A model generated the notes under the pieces. It saw only the letters and a list, made by a program, of their open reading frames with translations. It was not told where the DNA came from and searched no databases. Position numbers and translations under genes: made by a program. A stretch of DNA of 64,000 nt from Pontibacter ummariensis (GTDB taxonomy: Bacteria; Bacteroidota; Bacteroidia; Cytophagales; Hymenobacteraceae): positions 62,001 to 126,000 of the forward strand of contig NZ_FZOQ01000008.1 of the NCBI RefSeq assembly GCF_900188175.1. The letters run 5' to 3'. How positions within the stretch are numbered: position 1 is the first letter of the stretch; every line of letters starts with the position of its first letter. Shown here piece after piece: positions 46,553-55,738 of the stretch.

Positions 46553-46686
46553 ATGGCTATGTTTTAGTTCACCCGAATGTATTAAAAAATCACCAAAGTG
46601 ACAGCCACTTGTAAGTTTAGCCAGGTAGCGAAATCAAAAGCGAAAAAAGTATTACTTTCGGATGACAAATGCTAAAACATAAAACT

Positions 46687-47460
46687 ATGAGAAAAGCCCC
46701 AAAGCTGGCTCTGGTCTTGCATTGCCTGTTACTTTATGCAGGCATCACTTCCTTGGCAGCCACAGTTTCACCTTCCCCTCCTACTCCTAAAAAGGGCGTG
46801 CAGATTATAAAGCGGATGTACAGCACCTGGAAAGGCAAATGGTACCCGAACTTTGCTTTTGAGCAAAAAGCGATATTTTACGAAGGGGACAAGATAACCA
46901 AAGAGGAAACATGGCAGGAGGTCTATGCCCAGCCCGGTAACCTGCACATACGCTTTAATGGTTTTGATAGTGGCAACGGTGTGGTTTTCGCGGCGGACTC
47001 TGTTTATCAGTTCAAAGACCACAAGCTCCATTCCCGGCAATACCAGATTCACCCTCTCGTGCTTCTTAGCTTTGATGTATATTTTACAAAGCCAGAAAGT
47101 ACGCTCGAAAAGCTGCAGTCCCTTGGCTTTGACCTAAGTAAAACCACCGAAGCTAACTGGAAAGGCCGTGCTGCCTATGTTGTTGGTACAACTGATGCAA
47201 GCGATTCTCAGTCACCACAGTTCTGGGTAGACAAAGAGCGGCTATACGTGCTTCGCGTCCTTACGAACAACAAGGGGAACACCCGCGACGTGGAAATCAA
47301 CAACTACCAGCAAATAGAGGACAAATGGGTAGCCACGGAGATCGTGTTTAAGACAAACGGCCAGACCACTTTGCGGGAAGAGTACTTTAATATTAGCTTT
47401 CCGACACAGGTGAACAAAGATTGGTTTGATCTAGAAAAATTCAGCACCACCAAGTGGTGA
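46687..47460 (+). CDS. LolA-like outer-membrane lipoprotein-sorting family protein
   Basis: About 257 residues from the ATG at 46687 (MRKAPKLALVLHCLLLYAG), with a signal peptide ending SLAA. The mature protein is a half-barrel of beta strands (NFAFEQKAIFYEGD, EVYAQPGNLHIRFNGF, GVVFAADSVYQFKDHKL, AAYVVGTTDA, PQFWVDKERLYVLRVLTN, WVATEIVFKTNGQ) as in LolA/LolB-like sorting proteins. I infer a periplasmic lipid- or lipoprotein-binding role. It is distant from true LolA, and no Lol transporter genes are nearby. Terminator at 47514-47543. Confidence 0.7.
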   Translation: MRKAPKLALVLHCLLLYAGITSLAATVSPSPPTPKKGVQIIKRMYSTWKGKWYPNFAFEQKAIFYEGDKITKEETWQEVYAQPGNLHIRFNGFDSGNGVVFAADSVYQFKDHKLHSRQYQIHPLVLLSFDVYFTKPESTLEKLQSLGFDLSKTTEANWKGRAAYVVGTTDASDSQSPQFWVDKERLYVLRVLTNNKGNTRDVEINNYQQIEDKWVATEIVFKTNGQTTLREEYFNISFPTQVNKDWFDLEKFSTTKW

Positions 47461-47513
47461 ACGTTGGGTATTTTACCTTAAAAAGAAACCAACTACCGCT
47501 GCCATAAAATAAA

Positions 47514-47543
47514 AAAAGCGTCTCCCAAAAGGAGGCGCTTTTC
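47514..47543. terminator. Terminator between LolA-like gene and leuB
   Basis: 12-bp stem aaaagcgtctcc/ggaggcgctttt (one T-G pair), 5-base loop, A-rich and T-rich flanks. Confidence 0.8.
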
Positions 47544-47580
47544 TGTATCTGGAATTAATACTACAAATGCGAGGGTACTT

Positions 47581-48699
47581 TTATATGATTGTACTCAAGC
47601 CTACTTCAATATTGCTCTTGTGCGGAAGCGCCTCAGCACCCTCCAATACACAATAAGCAATGTAACTTCCTACCTGCTCGGTGGTGTAGGAAGATTCTTT
47701 GTTTAACTCAGGTGTTAAGATCTGATGATCTATAGCATTCTGCACCGCGTCTTTTACCACACTAGCCTCCTGTTGTAAGCCAAAGTGCTCTAAGAGCATG
47801 GCAGCGGACAGAATGGATGCAATGGGGTTCGCAATCCCTTTTCCTTTTGCCTGCGGATAGGAACCGTGGATAGGTTCAAACAAGGCTGTTCTTTCCCCTA
47901 CCGAAGCAGAAGGCAACAGGCCCAGAGAACCCGCCAGCACGGAAGCTTCGTCAGACAAGATATCCCCGAACATGTTCTCCGTCAGCATCACGTCAAATTG
48001 TTTCGGATTCAGGATCAACTGCATGGCCGCATTGTCTACAAAAAGGTAGTCTACTTTTACCTGCTCATAGCCTTTTGCTACTTCCTGCACTACTTCTCTC
48101 CACAGGCGCGATGTCTCCAGCACGTTCGCTTTGTCCACCAGTGTTAACTTGCCTGTACGGGCGCTAGCTGCCTGAAAAGCAAGATGTGCGACCCGCTCTA
48201 TCTCTTCCCGGCTGTACGTACAGTGGTCGTAGGCGCTGTCTTCAGTTCTACCCTTCTCTCCAAAGTAGATACCACCTGTTAGTTCACGGAAGATGAGCAT
48301 GTCTGCCCCCTCCACTCGGTCTCGCTTCAGGGGCGAATGCTCCAACAAAGCGTCATAAGCTGTTACTGGGCGAATGTTCGCAAACAAACCCAGGGATTTG
48401 CGCAAGCGCAACAGCCCCTGTTCCGGACGCACCTTAGCGCCGGGGTTGTTATCATACTTTGGGTCACCGATAGCGCCCATCAGCACGGCGTCGGCATCGA
48501 AACAGGCATCAAGCGTGTCTTCCGGAAGGGGATCTCCGGTAGCATCAATGGCACAGGCACCCATAAGTTTGGTATTGAACTCAAACTGGTGCCCGAAACG
48601 CTCAGAAATTGCCTTTAAGACTTTTACTGCTTCGTTACACACTTCCGGGCCTATGCCATCCCCCGGAAGTACTGCTATATGTTTAGTTAATATGCCCAT
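47581..48699 (-). CDS. leuB: 3-isopropylmalate dehydrogenase LeuB
   Basis: A 372-residue decarboxylating dehydrogenase catalysing the third step of leucine synthesis, oxidising 3-isopropylmalate with NAD+. The GDGIGPEV start, GAIGDPKYD, RPEQGLLRLRK, FRELTGGIYFGEKGR, KANVLETSRLWREV, the VDNAAMQLI metal-ligand region and NMFGDILSDEAS are all present. It is the last gene of leuA-leuC-leuD-leuB, and its start overlaps leuD by 13 bases, suggesting translational coupling. Confidence 0.97.
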   Translation of the reverse strand: MGILTKHIAVLPGDGIGPEVCNEAVKVLKAISERFGHQFEFNTKLMGACAIDATGDPLPEDTLDACFDADAVLMGAIGDPKYDNNPGAKVRPEQGLLRLRKSLGLFANIRPVTAYDALLEHSPLKRDRVEGADMLIFRELTGGIYFGEKGRTEDSAYDHCTYSREEIERVAHLAFQAASARTGKLTLVDKANVLETSRLWREVVQEVAKGYEQVKVDYLFVDNAAMQLILNPKQFDVMLTENMFGDILSDEASVLAGSLGLLPSASVGERTALFEPIHGSYPQAKGKGIANPIASILSAAMLLEHFGLQQEASVVKDAVQNAIDHQILTPELNKESSYTTEQVGSYIAYCVLEGAEALPHKSNIEVGLSTII

Positions 48700-49283
48700 A
48701 CTCTATTCTTTTCGTAGTTTTCAATAGCCTCTTTCTGGTTTACCAGAAAGTCAATATCATCATAACCATTCAGCAGGCACTCCTTCTTATAGGCGTCTAT
48801 TGCAAAGGGGACGGCTATGTCTGCAGCAGGAACAAGTAGCTGCTGTTGCTGTAGGTCCACAGTGAAGGTAGTTTCCGGTTGTTGACTTACTAGATCAAGT
48901 AATTGCTGTAGCACTTCCTCGGACACTTGCAGTGGCAGGATGCCATTGTTTAAGGCATTGCCACGGAAGATATCCGCAAAGTAGCTGCTGATCACAACCC
49001 GGAAACCCGCGTCATAAATAGCCCAGGCAGCGTGCTCGCGACTGGACCCACATCCAAAGTTCTTCCCGGCCACCAGTATCTGCCCCTTGTACCTCTCATC
49101 ATTTAACACGAAGTCGACTTTAGGACTACCCTTGCTATCGTAACGCCAGTCGCGAAACAGGTTCTCCCCGAAACCATCGCGGGAGGTTGCTTTTAGGAAA
49201 CGGGCTGGGATGATCTGGTCGGTGTCTATGTTTTCAACAGGAAGCGGTACTGCCCCTGAATGAAGCACTTCAAATTTTTCCAT
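48687..49283 (-). CDS. leuD: 3-isopropylmalate dehydratase small subunit LeuD
   Basis: A 198-residue swivelling-domain subunit that joins LeuC to isomerise 2- to 3-isopropylmalate. It has VPLPVENIDTDQIIPARFLK, the substrate-binding loop GKNFGCGSSREHA and the NGILPL strand. Its ATG shares one base with the leuC stop (TAATG), a sign of tight coupling and a 1:1 subunit ratio. The leuB start lies inside its last codons. Confidence 0.97.
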   Translation of the reverse strand: MEKFEVLHSGAVPLPVENIDTDQIIPARFLKATSRDGFGENLFRDWRYDSKGSPKVDFVLNDERYKGQILVAGKNFGCGSSREHAAWAIYDAGFRVVISSYFADIFRGNALNNGILPLQVSEEVLQQLLDLVSQQPETTFTVDLQQQQLLVPAADIAVPFAIDAYKKECLLNGYDDIDFLVNQKEAIENYEKNRVWAY

Positions 49284-50677
49284 TAGTTGAGAAATTGCGT
49301 AACGTCAACAATCTTACCCTCCACGGCTGTGATGGCCGCCACAAGTGGACTCGCCAGCAAGGTTCTTGCTCCCGGGCCCTGGCGCCCTTCGAAATTCCGG
49401 TTAGAGGTAGACACACAATAGGCACCAGCCGGGATCTTATCCTCGTTCATGGCAAGGCAGGCACTGCATCCTGGTTCCCGTAATTCAAAACCCGCTTCGG
49501 CCAGAATACGGTCCAGGCCTTCCTCAATAGCCTGCTTTTCGACCAGCTTAGACCCTGGCACTATGATCGCCTCCACATGGGTTGCCTTCTGCTTGCCTTT
49601 TACATACTCAGCCACCTGCCGGAGGTCCTCTATGCGGGAGTTCGTGCAACTGCCAATGAACACGTAGTTGATCTCCTTCCCCACTAAAGACTCACCCGGC
49701 GCAAAGCCCATATAGGTGAGTGATTTCCCTGTGCTGAACGCTTCCGAGGCGGCTACCTCTGCAGGAATGGTGCCGTTGATTGCCATCCCCATAGCGGGAT
49801 TCGTGCCATAGGTGATCATTGGAGCAATGTCAGCCGCGTCATACACATGCTCTGCCTCAAATTCGGCGTCCTCATCCGAAAACAAGGTACTCCAACAAGC
49901 GACTGCTTGCTCCCACTTCTCTCCCTGCGGCGCATAAGGCCGGCCTTTGAGGTAGTTAAAGGTTGTCTCGTCCGGGGCGATCATACCACCGCGGGCTCCC
50001 ATCTCGATGCTCATGTTGCACACCGTCATGCGTCCTTCCATACTCAGACCACGCACTGCGCTACCGGCATACTCCACAAAGTACCCTGTTGCGCCACCGG
50101 TCCCTAACCTGGAGATGACATACAGGATGAGATCCTTCGCTGTAACCCCTGCTTTTAGCTTGCCATTTACGGTAATGCGCATGCGCTTGGGTCTGCTCAG
50201 CAACAGGCACTGCGATGCCATTACCTGCGTTACCTGGCTGGTACCAATACCGAAAGCGATGGCCCCGAATGCACCATGGGTAGAGGTATGGCTGTCGCCG
50301 CACACCAAGGTCATACCCGGCTGCGTGATGCCAAGCTCTGGCCCGATCACGTGCACAATTCCCTGGTGCTTGTGCCCCAGACCAAACAGTTCAATGCCGA
50401 ACTTCCCGCAGTTTTCAGTAAGCTTATCCACCTGGGATCGGGAAAGCGGATCCTGAATAGGTAGGTGCTGGTTCTTAGTAGGCACGTTATGATCGGCCGT
50501 GGCTACCATTTGCTCTTTCCGGAACAGTGGCAGGTTACGGCTCTCCAGCTCCGCAAAAGCCTGTGGGCTTGTTACTTCATGAATCAGGTGCTTGTCGATG
50601 TAAAAAACATCTAAGCCTCCCGGGATGGACTTCACCACGTGCGCATCCCAAATTTTATCAAATAATGACTTTGCCAT
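49283..50677 (-). CDS. leuC: 3-isopropylmalate dehydratase large subunit LeuC
   Basis: About 464 residues from the ATG at 50677 ([15 protein letters not shown]); an in-frame ATG at 50689 overlaps leuA and is less likely. It is an aconitase-family iron-sulphur protein. The 4Fe-4S ligands are in [14 protein letters not shown] and [10 protein letters not shown]. Also present are [27 protein letters not shown] and an intact C-terminal [13 protein letters not shown]. One base separates its start from the leuA stop. Confidence 0.97.
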   Translation of the reverse strand: MAKSLFDKIWDAHVVKSIPGGLDVFYIDKHLIHEVTSPQAFAELESRNLPLFRKEQMVATADHNVPTKNQHLPIQDPLSRSQVDKLTENCGKFGIELFGLGHKHQGIVHVIGPELGITQPGMTLVCGDSHTSTHGAFGAIAFGIGTSQVTQVMASQCLLLSRPKRMRITVNGKLKAGVTAKDLILYVISRLGTGGATGYFVEYAGSAVRGLSMEGRMTVCNMSIEMGARGGMIAPDETTFNYLKGRPYAPQGEKWEQAVACWSTLFSDEDAEFEAEHVYDAADIAPMITYGTNPAMGMAINGTIPAEVAASEAFSTGKSLTYMGFAPGESLVGKEINYVFIGSCTNSRIEDLRQVAEYVKGKQKATHVEAIIVPGSKLVEKQAIEEGLDRILAEAGFELREPGCSACLAMNEDKIPAGAYCVSTSNRNFEGRQGPGARTLLASPLVAAITAVEGKIVDVTQFLN

Positions 50678-50678
50678 C

Positions 50679-51845
50679 TTATCCAACAAAAACTAGCTTC
50701 TCCTGCTCTACCAAGGCATGCAGGTCATTGTCTTCTACTTCTTTCTTTCGATCAGCTACTAACAGGAAAGAAGCATACGCCTTATCCAAAACATTTTTCT
50801 CGAACGTATAGCCTAGCTTCTGCAGGCGGTACGCCAAGGCTGCTCTGCCGGATCTGGCTGTTAGCACGATGGAGGAGCTGTTTACTCCTACCTCCTGCGG
50901 ATCGATGATCTCGTAAGTCGCGCGGTGCTTGATCACGCCGTCCTGGTGAATGCCACTGGAATGCGAGAAAGCATTTGCGCCCACGATCGCTTTGTTTGGC
51001 TGTACTGGCATGCGCATCATGTGCGATACCAGGTTAGAGGTTTCTGTTAAAAGCTTGGAGTTAACAGAGGTGGTCAGGTTCAGGTAAGGGTGTTGCTTCA
51101 GGATCATGACGACCTCCTCTAAAGCGGTGTTACCTGCGCGCTCCCCCACCCCATTGATGGTACACTCTATTTGACGGGCCCCGTTCATGACACCGGCAAT
51201 AGAGTTAGCCGTAGCCAGGCCCAAATCATTATGGCAATGCGTGGAAAGGCTTACCTTTTCAATGCCTTTTACATTCTCGTAGAGGTACTTTATTTTAGCG
51301 CCGTATTCTTCCGGCAGGCAATAGCCTGTTGTGTCCGGAATATTAAGCACCATAGCACCGGCCTTGATGGCTGCCTCGCAAATTCTAGCCAGGTACTCAT
51401 TCTCGGTTCTACCAGCGTCTTCTGCATAAAACTCCACATCCTCCACAAAGCTCTTTGCCAGTTTCACGGCTGCTACGGCACGTTCCATTACCTTTTCCTG
51501 CGTAGAGCAGAGCTTATACTTCACGTGCAGTTCAGATGTACCAATACCAGTGTGGATGCGCGGGTAACGGGCATACTGCAGGGCATCTGCAGCCACACGG
51601 ATGTCCTCTTCTACTGCTCGGGAAAGACCACATACCGTTGCTTCTTTCGTCTGCTGGCCCACGGCCTTCACTGCCTCAAAATCACCCGGACTAGAGACTG
51701 GAAAACCTGCCTCAATTACGTTAACCCCCAGTAATTCTAACTGCCTCGCAATTACCAACTTTTCCTCCTTGTTCAGTTTACAACCTGGTACTTGCTCGCC
51801 GTCTCGGAGAGTTGTATCAAATATTTGTATTTTGTTTTCCGACAT
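50679..51845 (-). CDS. leuA: 2-isopropylmalate synthase LeuA, short form without regulatory domain
   Basis: A 388-residue DRE-TIM enzyme condensing acetyl-CoA with 2-oxoisovalerate, the entry to leucine synthesis. It has [12 protein letters not shown] (catalytic Arg and metal Asp), the HCHNDLG metal His pair, the NGVGERAGN motif and the HSSGIHQDG segment. It stops after the helical subdomain, lacking the roughly 120-residue LeuA dimer/allosteric domain of the approximately 500-residue classical form, so leucine feedback inhibition may be absent or handled differently. Homocitrate or citramalate synthase is an alternative, but the linked leuCDB genes favour LeuA. First gene of the operon. Confidence 0.92.
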   Translation of the reverse strand: MSENKIQIFDTTLRDGEQVPGCKLNKEEKLVIARQLELLGVNVIEAGFPVSSPGDFEAVKAVGQQTKEATVCGLSRAVEEDIRVAADALQYARYPRIHTGIGTSELHVKYKLCSTQEKVMERAVAAVKLAKSFVEDVEFYAEDAGRTENEYLARICEAAIKAGAMVLNIPDTTGYCLPEEYGAKIKYLYENVKGIEKVSLSTHCHNDLGLATANSIAGVMNGARQIECTINGVGERAGNTALEEVVMILKQHPYLNLTTSVNSKLLTETSNLVSHMMRMPVQPNKAIVGANAFSHSSGIHQDGVIKHRATYEIIDPQEVGVNSSSIVLTARSGRAALAYRLQKLGYTFEKNVLDKAYASFLLVADRKKEVEDNDLHALVEQEKLVFVG

Positions 51846-52010
51846 CTTTTATTTGGCTGTTTATGCAGTTGATTTCTTAAAACCTATTCCCAATAACCGG
51901 TATTAAGACGGGCCATAAAAACAGCTGCAACAGGTGCTTACTATTTCTAAAAGCTTTTAATTTAACTGTAACAATTTTGTTTTCAGTTATTTACACAATT
52001 AACCACTACA

Positions 52011-53555
52011 ATGTCTAACATAAATAACGATGCTGTCTTTCAGCTAATAAAATCTTTAACCCGGTCTGAGAAAAGGCATTTCCGGTTGTTCACAAACCGC
52101 CAAGGCTCTAATGAAGGGCTAAAATTCCTGCACGTGTTCGATGCGCTGGACAGCCAGGAGCAGTACGACGATGAGAAAGTGCTGAAGCAGGTACCAGCAA
52201 TCAAGAAAGCACAGCTCGCTAACCTGAAAGCAAACCTGTACAAGCAACTCTTGTCTAGTTTGCGCCTGTACCATGCAAACCAGAACCTGGACATACAACT
52301 GCATGAGCAGTTAGATTACGCCCGCGTGTTATACAATAAGGGACTGTACCAGCAAAGCCTGAAGATGCTGGATAAGGTGAAGCTAGCAGCCCAGCAAGCA
52401 GCGCTACCCCATATAGCGCTGGAGGCTTTAGACTTTGAAAAGCAGATCGAGACCCAGTACATCACCCGCAGCTTGCAAGGCCGGGCCGAGAGTTTATCTG
52501 CCGAGGCCACACAAACCGTTCGACATGTCGCTCAGGTCCACGACCTGTCGAACGTCGCCTTGCGCCTTTACGGCTTGTACATTAAGATGGGGCATGCCCG
52601 CAATCGGGAGGACCATGATAGCATCACAACTTACTTTAAAGAGAATTTACCCAACCTGGACCTACCACGGGCAAGCTTTACAGAACGGCTCTACTATTAC
52701 CAGGCGAACGTGTGGTACTATTATATTGTGCAGGATTTTAGGGCTTGTTACCGCTATGCGCAAAAATGGGTTAGCTTGTTTGAGGAAGAACCGGCTATGA
52801 AGGAGAAACAGGCGAGCCACTATATTAAAGGACTACATAACCTGTTGGCTGCTCTGTATAACCTGCTATACTACAGTAAATTTAAGGCGGTACTCCAAAA
52901 GCTGGAGGACTTTGCAGCCGACCCGGACAGGCGCCAGAGCGCCAACACCGAAATGTTGCTCTTCCTGTACATCTACACCAACCGCCTGAACGCCTATTTT
53001 ATGGAAGGCAGGTTTTCTGAGGGGCTTCAGATTGTACCGGAAATACTAGAGAATCTCGACCGGTATCAGTTGCAACTGGATTCGCATCGGCGGTTGGTCT
53101 TCTACTTTAAAATAGCAAGCTTGTACTTTGGCAGTGGCGACTATCCAAACACCATCAAGTACCTAAACAAGATCATCAACTTTAAGGATGTAAGCTTACG
53201 GGAGGACCTGCAGTGCTTTGCCCGTATCCTGAACCTGATTGCCCACTATGATTCCGGGCAGGACGAGGCACTGGAATACCAGATCAAGTCTACGTATCAC
53301 TTTCTGGGCAAGATGAATAATCAGCAGCCTATGCAAAAAGAGATCTTTAAATTCCTGCGGGAGCTGTCTGACATAAACCCATTACAGCTACGGGGAGCAT
53401 TCATTTCTTTAAAAGAAAAGCTAATGGCGATTGCTGATAACCCGGTTGACAGAAGACCTTTCCTGTATCTGGACATCATCTCCTGGCTGGAAAGCAAAAT
53501 AGAAAACATCCCCGTGCAGGAAGTAATGAAGCGGAAGTTCCATCAGATGAAGTAG
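52011..53555 (+). CDS. Large helical-repeat protein (514 aa), unknown
   Basis: A soluble, almost wholly helical protein with no signal peptide. It begins VFQLIKSLTRSEKRHFRLF, then has a long run of TPR-like helix pairs (for example ALDFEKQIE, LRLYGLYIKMGHA, YYYQANVWYYYIVQDFRACYRYAQKW and FYFKIASLYFGSGDYPNTIKYLNKII). Tyr-rich helices are frequent. Proteins of this shape occur in Cytophagales and Chitinophagales, but I do not recognise a characterised member. It is divergent from leuA with 165 bases between, which must hold two promoters. A scaffolding or protein-interaction role is only inferred. Confidence 0.78.
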   Translation: MSNINNDAVFQLIKSLTRSEKRHFRLFTNRQGSNEGLKFLHVFDALDSQEQYDDEKVLKQVPAIKKAQLANLKANLYKQLLSSLRLYHANQNLDIQLHEQLDYARVLYNKGLYQQSLKMLDKVKLAAQQAALPHIALEALDFEKQIETQYITRSLQGRAESLSAEATQTVRHVAQVHDLSNVALRLYGLYIKMGHARNREDHDSITTYFKENLPNLDLPRASFTERLYYYQANVWYYYIVQDFRACYRYAQKWVSLFEEEPAMKEKQASHYIKGLHNLLAALYNLLYYSKFKAVLQKLEDFAADPDRRQSANTEMLLFLYIYTNRLNAYFMEGRFSEGLQIVPEILENLDRYQLQLDSHRRLVFYFKIASLYFGSGDYPNTIKYLNKIINFKDVSLREDLQCFARILNLIAHYDSGQDEALEYQIKSTYHFLGKMNNQQPMQKEIFKFLRELSDINPLQLRGAFISLKEKLMAIADNPVDRRPFLYLDIISWLESKIENIPVQEVMKRKFHQMK

Positions 53556-53621
53556 GCCTTGTGTAGCTTAGGCTATAGGTAGACAATTATGCCAGGATAA
53601 GATCTGTAAGAGAAAAGAAGC

Positions 53622-53661
53622 AGCAAGAGGAGAGCTACTGCGAATACTCAACCCTCTTGCT
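53622..53661 (-). terminator. ung terminator
   Basis: Perfect 9-bp stem agcaagagg/cctcttgct with a 22-base loop. The minus-strand side continues into gcttcttttctctt. Confidence 0.55.
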
Positions 53662-53662
53662 A

Positions 53663-54325
53663 CTACCAGTCAATTGGCTTTTTGCCATGCTCTTCCAGAT
53701 ATTTGTTGGCTTTGCTGAAATGCCGGCTCCCAAAGAAACCTCTGTCTGCAGCAAAAGGAGAAGGATGTGCAGCCTTTAATACCAGATGCTTCTCCTGATC
53801 AATAAAAGCTCCTTTCTTTTGGGCATAGGCGCCCCATAGCATGAACACCACATGCTCCTTCAAATCGTTTACCTTTTGGGCCACGGCGTCCGTAAACTCC
53901 TCCCAGCCCTTCTTCTGGTGTGACCCTGCGTTGCCAGCCCTCACCGTTAGCGTCGCGTTCAACAACAGGACTCCCTGCTTGGCCCATCTTTCCAGGTTAC
54001 CGGTCTCCGGGATGTCTTTGCCCAGATCACTTTTAATTTCTTTAAAGACGTTCAAGAGCGAGGGCGGCGTTCGCACCCCATCACTTACAGAAAAGGCCAG
54101 TCCATTCGCTTGGTTAGGGCCATGGTAAGGGTCCTGCCCCAGGATGACCACCTTCACTTCATCAAACGGGCACATGGCAAAAGCATTGAAAATCTGGTTT
54201 CCGGCAGGATAAACTTTTTGTGTAGTGTATTCGTCTTTAACAAAAGACACAAGGTTTTTGAAATATGGCTTTTCAAATTCATCTTGTAGCACATTTTGCC
54301 AGCTTTCTTCTATCTTTACATCCAT
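53663..54325 (-). CDS. ung: Uracil-DNA glycosylase Ung (family 1)
   Basis: A 220-residue enzyme removing uracil from DNA. It has the catalytic water-activating motif VVILGQDPYHGPNQANGLAFSV (Asp65), LLLNATLTVRAGNAGSH, VVFMLWGAYAQKKG and the DNA-intercalating loop HPSPFAADRGFFGSRHFSKAN. Length and motifs fit a functional family 1 UDG. Phe replaces the more usual Leu after HPSP, a known tolerance in the family. It is divergent from apaG and probably monocistronic. Confidence 0.97.
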   Translation of the reverse strand: MDVKIEESWQNVLQDEFEKPYFKNLVSFVKDEYTTQKVYPAGNQIFNAFAMCPFDEVKVVILGQDPYHGPNQANGLAFSVSDGVRTPPSLLNVFKEIKSDLGKDIPETGNLERWAKQGVLLLNATLTVRAGNAGSHQKKGWEEFTDAVAQKVNDLKEHVVFMLWGAYAQKKGAFIDQEKHLVLKAAHPSPFAADRGFFGSRHFSKANKYLEEHGKKPIDW

Positions 54326-54420
54326 GAGTTAACAGGCTTGTGGGTTAGCAAATAGCAGAGACAGATGCCTCCGGAGCGGTACTGCTCTTTGGTATCTAAG
54401 TATACAAAAAACTCTGGAAC

Positions 54421-54807
54421 ATGGATACAAAAACAACCGAAGGGGTAAAGATTACGGTTACGACTAACTACCTGCCCGATTATTCGAGCCCGGTGCAGCA
54501 GCACTTTGTTTTTGCCTATAAGATAAAAATAGAGAATAACAGCGAGTTTACCGTAAAATTGCTGCGCCGCCACTGGTATATACACGATGCGACCGGCGTG
54601 ATGCGTGAAGTTGAGGGAGAAGGAGTTGTAGGGCAGCAACCCGTATTGGAACCAGGCGAATCACACGAGTATGTTTCGGGCTGTAATCTAAAAACCGGGA
54701 TTGGCAAGATGCGCGGGAACTACCTGATGGAGCGCATGGTGGATGGCCGCAAGTTTCATGTTACTATTCCGGAGTTTACCTTGGTAGTACCTTACAAGCT
54801 CAACTAA
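54421..54807 (+). CDS. apaG: ApaG domain protein (Co2+/Mg2+ efflux-associated)
   Basis: A 128-residue protein that is entirely the ApaG fibronectin III-like domain: VTTNYLPDYSSPVQQHFVFAYKIKIEN, KLLRRHWYIHDATGVMREVEGEGVVGQQPVLEPGESHEY, TGIGKMRGNY and the terminal FTLVVPYKLN. In E. coli the gene is linked to cobalt resistance and Ap4A metabolism; here no apaH or ksgA is adjacent. Its biochemical role is unsettled. The divergent neighbour is ung. Confidence 0.93.
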   Translation: MDTKTTEGVKITVTTNYLPDYSSPVQQHFVFAYKIKIENNSEFTVKLLRRHWYIHDATGVMREVEGEGVVGQQPVLEPGESHEYVSGCNLKTGIGKMRGNYLMERMVDGRKFHVTIPEFTLVVPYKLN

Positions 54808-54872
54808 ACCGAGGACAAAAGGCCTTTTGCTGATGTCCTTTCTTAAGCGTCTTCCAACCTATACCCGTTTTA

Positions 54873-55658
54873 GTGTCTCACATACAACAGGCTGCTGACT
54901 ACTTGCTCTATCGGCTTCGTGCTTTTAAGCTGCACGGCGTTCACTCACCCTTCGTTTTCGACCTGTATCACAACGTGCTCCGCCATGACGGAAATTACAT
55001 GGCCTATGATCATGTCGAAACACTACGGCATGAACTGCTTCAGGATGAGCAGCAGTTGAAAATCACAGACCTTGGGGCTGGCTCTCAGAACAGCAACTCC
55101 CAAACAAGGAAAGTAAAGGACATTGCACGTACCTCCGCAAAGCCAACCAAATATGGGCAGTTACTTTTTCGCCTCGTAAACTACTTTCAGCCAGAGATTA
55201 TCTTTGAGCTGGGCACCTCTCTTGGCATCACTACCTCTTACTTAGCGGAAGCCCGCAAAGAGGGCCGAGTCTTTACTTTTGAAGGGTGCCCTTCTGTTGC
55301 GAAGGTTGCACGGGAAAACATTAAGCACTTAGGCCTGAAAAACATAACCTTGGTGGAAGGCAACCTGGATGAGACGCTGGAGCAACAGCTTAACAAAATT
55401 GAAAGGCTGGATTTTGCCTTTTTCGACGGAAATCACCGTTACGCCCCTACCCTGCGCTACTTCGAAAGCTGCCTTGCCAAGCATCACGAACACAGTGTGT
55501 TTGTGGTGGATGACATTTACTGGTCGCCGGAAATGAAAAAGGCCTGGCGGGAAATAAAGCAGCACCCGGCCGTGAAGCAAACGGTTGATCTCTACTACGT
55601 AGGCCTGGTTTTTTTCCGAAGCGCGCAACCTAAGGAGCATTTTACACTACACTTCTGA
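54873..55658 (+). CDS. Class I SAM-dependent methyltransferase
   Basis: A 261-residue protein starting at a GTG (54873-54875), since no suitable in-frame ATG precedes its conserved N-terminus (HIQQAADYLLYRLRAFKLHGVHSPFVFDLY). The Rossmann methyltransferase core follows: IIFELGTSLGITTSYLAEA (motif I), VFTFEGCPSVAKVARENI, ITLVEGNLDETL, and LDFAFFDGNHRYAPTLRYFE, which resembles the O-methyltransferase family 3/24 type. The HSPFVFDLY start is shared by Bacteroidota homologues. The substrate is unknown. Confidence 0.82.
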   Translation: MSHIQQAADYLLYRLRAFKLHGVHSPFVFDLYHNVLRHDGNYMAYDHVETLRHELLQDEQQLKITDLGAGSQNSNSQTRKVKDIARTSAKPTKYGQLLFRLVNYFQPEIIFELGTSLGITTSYLAEARKEGRVFTFEGCPSVAKVARENIKHLGLKNITLVEGNLDETLEQQLNKIERLDFAFFDGNHRYAPTLRYFESCLAKHHEHSVFVVDDIYWSPEMKKAWREIKQHPAVKQTVDLYYVGLVFFRSAQPKEHFTLHF

Positions 55659-55682
55659 AATAAAAGACTCTGGGACAAAAGA

Positions 55683-55715
55683 CAAAGGACTATATGCACA
55701 ACTATTGGTCCTTTG
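55683..55715. terminator. Possible terminator between methyltransferase and kdsA
   Basis: 8-bp stem caaaggac/gtcctttg with a 17-base loop between two converging stop codons. No long T tract. Confidence 0.4.
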
Positions 55716-55738
55716 CCCTTTGTCTACAAGTCTATTGT

